From Betaproteobacteria bacterium (lineage in GTDB: Bacteria > Pseudomonadota > Gammaproteobacteria > Burkholderiales > Casimicrobiaceae): a DNA stretch of 6,940 nucleotides. The stretch is from assembly GCA_005888955.1 (NCBI GenBank), contig VBCS01000420.1, positions 1 through 6,940 of the forward strand, in the 5' to 3' direction. The notes below the pieces were generated by a model. The model ran no database searches, had not been told where the DNA came from, and worked only from the letters and a program-made list of their open reading frames with translations. This document shows positions 1 through 5,704 of this stretch, one piece after another (the stretch's first letter is position 1; each line of letters opens with the position of its first letter). A program made the translations under genes and the position numbers.

Positions 1-1865
1 CAGAAGCGTGGACCGTCCTCGGGCTTGCGCTTGAGGCTGCGCAGCCCGATGCCGCGCTCGACGCATGGCTCAGGGCGGTCGCGCTTGCTCCCCGCCAGCC
101 CGAAGCGCACTTCCGAATTGGCGACTTCCGCCGCCGCCGCGGCGAGCACGACGTTGCAATTGCCGCGTATGAAGCCGCCATCGAGGCGGGGTCGACGCAT
201 CCCGTTCTGCTCAACAATCTCGGTTTGTCGCTGCAGGCGCAGGGCCGGTTCGACGCGGCCGCCGATCGATACCGCGAGGCCATCGCGCTGCAACCCGACC
301 TCCTGCCGGCGCACGCGAACCTCGGCGACGTGCTGAGCACACGCCACCGCTATGCCGAGGCCGCGGCGAGTTATGCACGCGCCGCCGCGCTGAACCCGAA
401 CCTCGCGGCACTATGGAACAACCTCGGCTTTTGCCAACGCCGCGCCGGCGCGCCGACGGCCGCGCGCACGAGCTTCCAGCGCGCGCTCTCGTTCGCTCCC
501 GACGATCCGCAGGCCTTGCTCGGCCTGGCCTCGCTCGATATTGCAGACCAGCGTTATGAAGAAGCCGCACCGTTGATCGAACGGGCGCTCGCGCTGCAGC
601 CGGAGTCCGCCGAGGCGACGAACCTCCTCCTCTACACGCGTCAGCATACCTGCGACTGGGCGGATTTCGAGCGCCTGCTCGAAGCACAACGCGCCTCGCT
701 CGCGCAGCCGGAGGCGCCGTCGGTCACGCCGCACAATCTCCTCGCGCTGCCGTACGCGCCCGACGAGCTGCTCACGGCAGCTCGCAAATGGGCGAAAGAA
801 CACCTTGGTGGTATCAACCCGGGCCATCCGCTGCCGCCTTCGGCCGTCGACGGAAGGGTGCGCATCGCGTACATCGGGCCGGACTTTCGCACCCATCCGC
901 TGGCCAGTCCGGACGACGACAGTCCCGCGCGGGCGCGCTTTGCGGCGGCATTCGATCGCTTCATCGACGCGCGCGGCGAATCGTTCGAGGCTACGGCGCG
1001 CCGCATCGCGGATGATCGCGTCGCGGTGCTCTTCGACACGAGCGGCTACGTGATCCATGCGCGAAGCGAGATCTTCGCGCTGCGGCCGGCGCCGATCCAG
1101 GTCAACTGCATCGGCTTCCCGGGCACGCTCGGCGCAGATTGCTACGATTACGTCCTGACCGACCGCTTCGTGACCCCACCCGAGCAGCAGGCGAACTTCG
1201 TCGAGCGGTTCCTGTATCTGCCCGGCTGCTACCTGCCGAGCGACAGTCGGCGGCCGATCGGTGCGATCCCGTCGCGCGCACAGTGCGGACTGCCCGAGGA
1301 CGCGTTCGTCTTCTGCTGCTTCAACGCGAGCTACAAGATCCTGCCGCAGGTGTTCGAAGCCTGGATGCGGCTGCTGCGCGCGGTCCCGGCGAGCGTGCTG
1401 TGGCTGCTGCAAACCAACGCGCCGGCGACCGGCAATCTCCGCCGAGAAGCGAAGCGCTGGGGCGTGGCGCCCGAACGCCTGATCTTCGCGCCGCGCATTC
1501 CGCTCGCCGAGCATCTGGCGCGTCACGCCGCGGCCGATCTCTTCCTCGACACGACTCCCTGCAATGCGCATACGACCGCCAACGATGCGCTGTTCGTCGG
1601 ATTGCCGATCGTCACCTGCGCCGGCGAAACTTTCGCGAGTCGAGTTTCGGGGAGTCAGTTGAACGCGACCGGACTGCCCGAGTTGGTAACGTACGATCTC
1701 GAATCGTACGAGGCCTTGGCGCTGAAGCTCGCGCGCGATCCTGATACGTTGCGCAGTCTGCGCGCGAGGTTGCGAACGAATAACGAGTCATGCTCTCTCT
1801 TCGACACAGGGCGCTATACCCGCGAGCTCGAGAAGCTGATCTGCGAGTTATGCCGCCTATGTTGA
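1..1865 (+). CDS. TPR-containing GT41 (O-GlcNAc transferase/SPINDLY-like) glycosyltransferase, N-terminus cut off, with internal catalytic-domain deletion
   Basis: The frame is open from the left edge (first full codon at 3) to TGA 1863-1865, giving 620 visible residues. The TTG at 225 lies inside a TPR and is not a credible start. Residues 1-201 form about six tetratricopeptide repeats (pattern NNLG..L...GR...A...Y..A..L.P). A linker with CDW follows, then a GT41 catalytic domain from about residue 284: RIAYIGPDFRTH, ALRPAPIQ, GFPGTLGADCYDY, GLPEDAFVF, FNASYKI, FAPRIPLAEHLARH, LDTTPCNAHTT, GLPELVTY and SLFDT. Family members move a sugar, usually GlcNAc from a UDP donor, to protein Ser/Thr in the cytoplasm. 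The expected donor-site Lys (K445) and the HTT motif (H523) are present. However, the text jumps from HPLAS (residues 298-302) straight to PDDDS, skipping about 22 residues that the second GT41 gene here retains. GYT is changed to GYV (349-350). Family assignment is certain; activity is doubtful and the target unknown. Confidence 0.9.
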   Translation, partial: EAWTVLGLALEAAQPDAALDAWLRAVALAPRQPEAHFRIGDFRRRRGEHDVAIAAYEAAIEAGSTHPVLLNNLGLSLQAQGRFDAAADRYREAIALQPDLLPAHANLGDVLSTRHRYAEAAASYARAAALNPNLAALWNNLGFCQRRAGAPTAARTSFQRALSFAPDDPQALLGLASLDIADQRYEEAAPLIERALALQPESAEATNLLLYTRQHTCDWADFERLLEAQRASLAQPEAPSVTPHNLLALPYAPDELLTAARKWAKEHLGGINPGHPLPPSAVDGRVRIAYIGPDFRTHPLASPDDDSPARARFAAAFDRFIDARGESFEATARRIADDRVAVLFDTSGYVIHARSEIFALRPAPIQVNCIGFPGTLGADCYDYVLTDRFVTPPEQQANFVERFLYLPGCYLPSDSRRPIGAIPSRAQCGLPEDAFVFCCFNASYKILPQVFEAWMRLLRAVPASVLWLLQTNAPATGNLRREAKRWGVAPERLIFAPRIPLAEHLARHAAADLFLDTTPCNAHTTANDALFVGLPIVTCAGETFASRVSGSQLNATGLPELVTYDLESYEALALKLARDPDTLRSLRARLRTNNESCSLFDTGRYTRELEKLICELCRLC

Positions 1866-1869
1866 GGCG

Positions 1870-1887
1870 GCCGCTCGCCGCAGCGGC
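1870..1887. other. Short GC-rich hairpin between convergent genes
   Basis: GCCGCT at 1870-1875 and AGCGGC at 1882-1887 form a perfect 6-bp stem around a 6-base loop. It starts four bases after the GT41 stop codon, in the 84-base gap (1866-1949) that separates this gene from the oppositely oriented hemL. It could help end transcription, but no convincing T-run follows on either strand. The rest of the gap shows nothing I recognise. Confidence 0.3.
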
Positions 1888-1949
1888 ATTTGCTGGAATC
1901 GATCGTGCTGCGTCATGCGGTAGACGTTGGTATGGGTCCGCGGGTTGGT

Positions 1950-3236
1950 TCAGCCAGCGCCAGCCTGTAGGAAGAATTCGCCCGCGAGGTTTGCGGTCGC
2001 CGCGATGTCTTCGGCCGTGTGCGCCGCCGACACGAATCCCGCCTCGAACGCGCTCGGCGCGAAGTACACGCCCGCATCGAGCATGTGGTGGAAGAAGCGG
2101 TTGAACGCTTCCTTGTCGCAGGCCATGACTTCGACGTAGCTCGCCGGCGCCCTCGACACGAAGTAGATCCCGAACATGCCGCCGACCGATTGCGCCGAGA
2201 ACGCGACGCCGGCCTTTGCGGCCGCCGCCGCAAGTCCGTCGGTCAACGCCCGTGTGCGCGCCGAGAGCCGATCGTAGAATCCCGGCGCCTGGATCGCCTT
2301 GAGCGTGGTCAGCCCCGCCGCGACCGCGACCGGATTGCCCGAGAGCGTCCCGGCTTGATATACCGGTCCGAGCGGCGCGATCTTGTGCATGATCGCGCGC
2401 TTGCCGCCGAACGCGCCCACGGGCATCCCGCCGCCGATGACCTTGCCCAGCGTCGTGAGATCCGGCGTGACGCCGTAGAGGCCTTGCGCGCCGCGCAAGT
2501 GCACGCGAAAGCCGGTCATCACTTCGTCGAAGATCAGCACCGCGCCGTAGCGATCGCAGAGAGCGCGCAATCCGGGAAGAAACTCCGGCGTCGGGGCGAT
2601 CAGATTCATGTTGCCCGCCACCGGCTCGACGATCACGCAGGCGATAGCGTCCGGATACTGCCTGAACGCCGCCTCGACCTGATCGAGATCGTTGTACGAC
2701 AGCACCAGCGTCTCGCCGGCGATCGAAGGCGGGACGCCCGCCGACGACGGCTGCCCGAAGGTAAGCGCGCCCGAGCCTGCCTTCACGAGCAAGCTGTCGC
2801 CGTGGCCGTGATAGCAGCCTTCGAACTTCACGATCTTCGACCGCCCCGTGTAGCCGCGCGCGAGCCGCAGCGCCGACATCGTCGCTTCGGTACCGGAACT
2901 CACCAACCGCACCAGCTCGAGCGACGGCAGCAGGCCGCAGAGCGTCTCGGCGATCTCGATCTCGGCTTCCGTCGGCGCGCCGAACGACAGGCCGTGGCGC
3001 GCGGTCTCCTGCACCGCGCGCACCGTGTCGGCGTGCGCGTGGCCGAGGATCGCCGGCCCCCACGAGCCCACGTAATCGATGTAGCGCTTGCCGTCGGCAT
3101 CCCAGAGGTAGGCACCTTCGCCGCGCGTGAAAAAGCGCGGCGTGCCGCCGACCGAGCGAAACGCGCGCACGGGAGAATTGACGCCGGCTGGGATCGTGCG
3201 CTGTGCCCGCGCGAACAGCTCGTCGTTCCTGCTCAT
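1950..3236 (-). CDS. hemL: Glutamate-1-semialdehyde 2,1-aminomutase
   Basis: This 428-residue protein, the usual family length, converts glutamate-1-semialdehyde to 5-aminolevulinate, the last step of the C5 route feeding heme, siroheme and B12. It is a cytoplasmic, PLP-dependent, class-III-aminotransferase-fold enzyme. Visible hallmarks are the N-terminus SRNDELFARAQRTIPAGVNSPVRAF, the PLP phosphate-binding SSGTEA (residues 113-118), CYHGHGD (141-147), FDEVMTGFR (236-244) with the cofactor-binding Asp, and TTLGKVIGGGMPVGAFGG, whose K265 is the Schiff-base lysine. YQAGTLSGNP follows. The frame stays open upstream to 3392, but ATG 3234-3236 is chosen because it gives the family N-terminus and avoids overlap with thiE. 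No strong Shine-Dalgarno is seen, only weak purines before the ATG. It is the last gene of thiD-thiE-hemL, beginning 34 bases after the thiE stop. Intact and confidently assigned. Confidence 0.97.
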   Translation of the reverse strand: MSRNDELFARAQRTIPAGVNSPVRAFRSVGGTPRFFTRGEGAYLWDADGKRYIDYVGSWGPAILGHAHADTVRAVQETARHGLSFGAPTEAEIEIAETLCGLLPSLELVRLVSSGTEATMSALRLARGYTGRSKIVKFEGCYHGHGDSLLVKAGSGALTFGQPSSAGVPPSIAGETLVLSYNDLDQVEAAFRQYPDAIACVIVEPVAGNMNLIAPTPEFLPGLRALCDRYGAVLIFDEVMTGFRVHLRGAQGLYGVTPDLTTLGKVIGGGMPVGAFGGKRAIMHKIAPLGPVYQAGTLSGNPVAVAAGLTTLKAIQAPGFYDRLSARTRALTDGLAAAAAKAGVAFSAQSVGGMFGIYFVSRAPASYVEVMACDKEAFNRFFHHMLDAGVYFAPSAFEAGFVSAAHTAEDIAATANLAGEFFLQAGAG

Positions 3237-3270
3237 GCGCTCGCTCGTGCCCGCCCCGGATCGAGCGCCA

Positions 3271-3927
3271 TCAGGCCATTCCGGCCCGCCGCCGCGCCGC
3301 CGGAATCGTGGCATCGAACGCGTCGCGGAAAGCCTTCGCCGCCGCGGCCACGTCGGGCGCATCGAACAGCGCCGTGACGACCGCCAGTGCATCGGCGCCT
3401 GCGGCGATCAGCGCCGGAGCCGTGGCGGGCGTGATGCCGCCGATCGCGACCGTGGAAACGTTCCAGCGCGCCTTCGCGGCCGTGAGCAGCGAAGCCTCCA
3501 CGCGAGTCGCATCGGGCTTGACCATCGAAGGAAAGAAGCTGCCGAACGCGACATAGTCGGCACCGGAGGCGACCGCCGCTGCGGCGCGTTCCAGCGAATC
3601 GTAGCAAGAGGCACCGATGATCGCGGTCGATCCGAGGCGTTGTCGCGCGCGGATGAGCGGCGCATCGTCGCGGCCCAGGTGTACGCCGTCGGCATCGACC
3701 GCGTACGCCAGATTAACGTCGTCGTTGACGATGAACGTTATGCCCTGGGCCGCGCAGAGGTCGCGCAGTACCAGCGCCTGCGCGCGGCGTAGAGGCGGTG
3801 ACGCGATCTTGTTGCGATACTGGACCGCCGCGGCGCCGCCGGCGATCGCGGCCGCCACCCGCGTGACGAGCTCGTCGGTGTCCAGAAGATCGGGCGTCAG
3901 CGCGTACAGCCCGGCGATTGTGGCCAT
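3271..3927 (-). CDS. thiE: Thiamine-phosphate synthase (thiamine-phosphate pyrophosphorylase)
   Basis: This 218-residue TIM-barrel enzyme joins HMP pyrophosphate (made by ThiD) to the thiazole phosphate carboxylate, giving thiamine phosphate in the cytoplasm. Motifs in order: GLYALTPD at the first strand (residues 6-13), VQYRNK (35-40), which binds the pyrimidine pyrophosphate, IVNDDVNLA (66-74) with the metal-binding Asp, DGVHLGRDD (80-88), IGASCYDS (104-111), YVAFGSFFPSMVKP (125-138), which binds thiazole phosphate, and VAIGGI (160-165). Length is normal. ATG 3925-3927 is preferred over the TTG three bases earlier because its A is the last base of the thiD stop (TGATG), a typical translational-coupling arrangement. 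It is the second gene of the operon, followed by hemL. Nothing appears truncated or missing. Confidence 0.97.
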   Translation of the reverse strand: MATIAGLYALTPDLLDTDELVTRVAAAIAGGAAAVQYRNKIASPPLRRAQALVLRDLCAAQGITFIVNDDVNLAYAVDADGVHLGRDDAPLIRARQRLGSTAIIGASCYDSLERAAAAVASGADYVAFGSFFPSMVKPDATRVEASLLTAAKARWNVSTVAIGGITPATAPALIAAGADALAVVTALFDAPDVAAAAKAFRDAFDATIPAARRRAGMA

Positions 3928-4811
3928 CAATGGCGATGCAGGTTCGGCGCGCGCGATGCGCGTTCTTCCTCGACGGGTGGCTCCGCGTCGTCGTCGCGCG
4001 CCCAGAATAGGCGATCGGGGAGAAACTGACCCATCCCGGGCCGATACGCCTTCGCCAGCGCGTGCCAGGTGTAATCCTGCGCCTCGCGCACGGCCTCAGG
4101 TAGCTCGAGGCCATTGGCGAGCATTGCCGCGATCGCGGAAGCCAGCGTGCATCCCGAGCCGTGGTAGCTCCCCGGCAGCCGCTCCCAGCTGTCGCTGCGC
4201 ACTAGACCGGCCTTACCGTAGAGTGTGTTGACAACTTGCGCCGTCGCCTCGTGCGTGCCGGTGATCAACACGTGCCCGCATCCGCTTTCGATCAAGCGCT
4301 GCGCGCATATGGCGAGCGACGGTTCCTCGTCGTCTTCGCCGTCGGCCAGCCGCCGCGCTTCGGTGCTGTTGGGCGTCAGGATCGTCGTTCGCGGCAGCAA
4401 GAGCTCGCGCAGCGCGTGCAGCATCTCGTCGGTCGCCAGCTCGTCGCCGCGGCCCGATGCGAGCACCGGATCGAGCACCAGCGGCACGTCCGGATAATCG
4501 GCGAGAATTTCCGCGATGGCGGCGATGTTCTCGACGCTGCCGAGCACGCCGATCTTGAAAGCGTCGACGGGCATGTCCTCGAGCAGGCAGCGCGCCTGGT
4601 CGGCAACCCACTCGGCGTCGAGGGCTTGCACGCCTTCGACGCCCATCGTGTCCTGCACCGTAATCGCGGTCAGCACCGACAACGGATGGCAACCCATGCT
4701 TGCGAGCGTCAGGATATCGGCCTGGATCCCCGCGCCGCCGCTCGGGTCGGAGGCCGCGAAGGCAAGAACGATCGGCGGAAAGTCGGCTGCTTGCTCGGCG
4801 GGCGGAGGCAT
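3927..4811 (-). CDS. thiD: Hydroxymethylpyrimidine/phosphomethylpyrimidine kinase
   Basis: This 294-residue ribokinase-fold kinase phosphorylates HMP and then HMP phosphate to HMP pyrophosphate, the pyrimidine substrate of ThiE. The N-terminal ASDPSGGAGIQAD (residues 20-32) is the family's substrate and glycine motif. ITVQDTMGV (50-58), FKIGVLGS (85-92), LDPVLASGRGD (113-123), TILTPNSTEA (143-152) and the anion-hole motif GSGCT (218-222) follow. The segment GQFLPDRLFWA (261-271) resembles the ends of betaproteobacterial ThiD proteins. An acidic, then basic tail of about 23 residues follows and looks disordered, making the protein somewhat longer than the roughly 266-residue Escherichia enzyme. 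ATG 4809-4811 is chosen because it sits just before the conserved start of the fold; the open frame upstream runs antisense through rubA. First gene of thiD-thiE-hemL. Confidence 0.96.
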   Translation of the reverse strand: MPPPAEQAADFPPIVLAFAASDPSGGAGIQADILTLASMGCHPLSVLTAITVQDTMGVEGVQALDAEWVADQARCLLEDMPVDAFKIGVLGSVENIAAIAEILADYPDVPLVLDPVLASGRGDELATDEMLHALRELLLPRTTILTPNSTEARRLADGEDDEEPSLAICAQRLIESGCGHVLITGTHEATAQVVNTLYGKAGLVRSDSWERLPGSYHGSGCTLASAIAAMLANGLELPEAVREAQDYTWHALAKAYRPGMGQFLPDRLFWARDDDAEPPVEEERASRAPNLHRH

Positions 4812-4818
4812 GGCAAAT

Positions 4819-4824
4819 ACGGTA
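4819..4824 (-). promoter_or_regulatory. Candidate -10 element placed for leaderless thiD transcription
   Basis: On the minus strand TACCGT matches the loose TAnnnT pattern and ends seven bases before the thiD ATG, so a transcript would begin at or very near the start codon. No Shine-Dalgarno sequence lies between it and the ATG. No recognisable -35 is seen, so the call rests on spacing and a weak motif. Confidence 0.3.
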
Positions 4825-4897
4825 GTGCGGCGAATCGCGCGCCGGTTGCGCCTCGTGAATCGGCGGGAGCGCCTGCGAGCCCCGGCCTGGATGAACT

Positions 4898-4906
4898 TGG
4901 TAGAAT
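4898..4906 (+). promoter_or_regulatory. Candidate extended -10 promoter of rubA
   Basis: TGGTAGAAT reads as an extended -10: TG, one base, then TAGAAT, which matches five of six bases of TATAAT. It lies 34 bases before the rubA start codon in an AT-richer patch of an otherwise GC-rich 129-base gap (4812-4940) shared with the divergent thiD. The -35 position (around 4878-4883) has no good match, as is common for extended -10 promoters. Inferred, not tested. Confidence 0.5.
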
Positions 4907-4940
4907 TCGATTTTACTCCAACGCACAAGCCCACGCTCTG

Positions 4941-5105
4941 ATGAAGAAATACATGTGCCTGATCTGCGGTCATATCTACGACGAGGCGCTCGGCGATCCC
5001 GATACGGGCGTCGCGCCCGGCACCAAGTGGGAAGACGTGCCGCCAAATTGGACCTGCCCGGATTGCGGTGCGCGCAAGGAAGATTACGAGCTGGTCGAAT
5101 TCTAA
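4941..5105 (+). CDS. rubA: Rubredoxin
   Basis: This 54-residue small iron-sulfur electron carrier (MKKYMCLICG to YELVEF) has the standard rubredoxin layout. CLIC (C6, C9) followed by GHIYDE forms the first iron-binding knuckle, and CPDCGA (C39, C42) forms the second. Between them lie GDPDTGVAPGTKWEDVP and the aromatic NW before the second pair. The four Cys bind one Fe, and the protein passes single electrons in the cytoplasm; the partner is not evident here. The start is fixed by the conserved MKKY-type N-terminus. The same frame is open far upstream, but only as antisense of thiD. No clear Shine-Dalgarno precedes the ATG. It is transcribed away from thiD, a neighbourhood recurring in betaproteobacteria, with gloA 93 bases downstream. 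Confidence 0.97.
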   Translation: MKKYMCLICGHIYDEALGDPDTGVAPGTKWEDVPPNWTCPDCGARKEDYELVEF

Positions 5106-5118
5106 TTCTAGTAGGGCC

Positions 5119-5140
5119 GAATTCATTTGCGAATGAATTC
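5119..5140. repeat. Perfect AT-rich palindrome between rubA and gloA
   Basis: Arms GAATTCATT (5119-5127) and AATGAATTC (5132-5140) are perfect inverted repeats around the loop TGCG. It starts 14 bases after the rubA stop and ends 58 bases before gloA. Only two of the nine pairs are G-C, and no T-run follows, so a classical intrinsic terminator is unlikely. A dimeric regulator's operator or an mRNA stem-loop is possible. The rest of the 93-base gap shows only a weak TTGTCA (5160-5165) that could be a -35 for gloA. Confidence 0.7.
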
Positions 5141-5189
5141 ACGCCTACAGCAACCCCGGTTGTCACGAGCCGATCAACGCAAGCCGATT

Positions 5190-5196
5190 AGGAAAG
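5190..5196 (+). promoter_or_regulatory. Ribosome binding site of gloA
   Basis: AGGAAAG lies two bases before ATG 5199. Its AGGA core is five bases from the start codon. It is the clearest Shine-Dalgarno in the window and supports this start over upstream in-frame codons such as ATG 5133 or the first start at 5127. Confidence 0.6.
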
Positions 5197-5198
5197 CC

Positions 5199-5597
<399 letters not shown>

Positions 5598-5602
5598 CGA
5601 GC

Positions 5603-5638
5603 GTAGCCCGGGCGTCGCGCGCAGTGCGATGCCCGGGG
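5603..5638 (+). repeat. REP-like palindrome with 5' GTAG, copy 1
   Basis: GTAG (5603-5606) precedes CCCGGGCGTCGC (5607-5618), which pairs with GCGATGCCCGGG (5626-5637) with one G-T wobble. This is the layout of proteobacterial REP elements that begin with GTAG and are mobilised by REP-associated tyrosine transposases. It begins five bases after the gloA stop and could also block transcription from either side. Other genomic copies cannot be checked here. Confidence 0.6.
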
Positions 5639-5660
5639 TGACGCCATAAGGTTCCGAACC

Positions 5661-5704
5661 TCCCGGGCATCCCCTGGACCAAGTCCGGGCTCAGCCCGGG
5701 CTGC
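5661..5704 (-). repeat. REP-like palindrome, inverted copy 2, overlapping the GT41 3' end
   Basis: Outer arms CCCGGGC (5662-5668) and GCCCGGG (5694-5700) enclose a second stem, CCTGGAC (5673-5679) with GTCCGGG (5683-5689). Read on the minus strand, it opens with GCAGCCCGGG, close to the GTAGCCCGGG of copy 1, so the two copies face opposite ways like a BIME. Its end supplies the last codons and the TGA (5691-5693) of the GT41 gene. Confidence 0.5.

Noticed and set aside
225..227. TTG as start of the left GT41
   Set aside because: TPR sequence continues in frame upstream to the window edge, so this codon is an internal Leu.
411..1571. 386-codon minus-strand open frame opposite the left GT41
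   Set aside because: It is a shadow frame with Arg-rich low-complexity composition, while the plus strand shows clear TPR and GT41 motifs.
2019..3377. 452-codon plus-strand open frame opposite hemL
   Set aside because: It is antisense to an intact hemL, is rich in Arg/Ala/His as expected from reverse reading of GC-rich codons, and has no recognisable domain.
4236..4940. Long open frame upstream of and in frame with rubredoxin, suggesting a 289-residue fusion
   Set aside because: The upstream part is antisense to thiD and has no domain. Rubredoxin starts naturally with MKKYMCLIC, and a promoter-like element lies between them.
5119..5145. Intrinsic terminator for rubA
   Set aside because: The stem is AT-rich and no T-run follows on either strand; it is kept only as a palindrome of unknown role.
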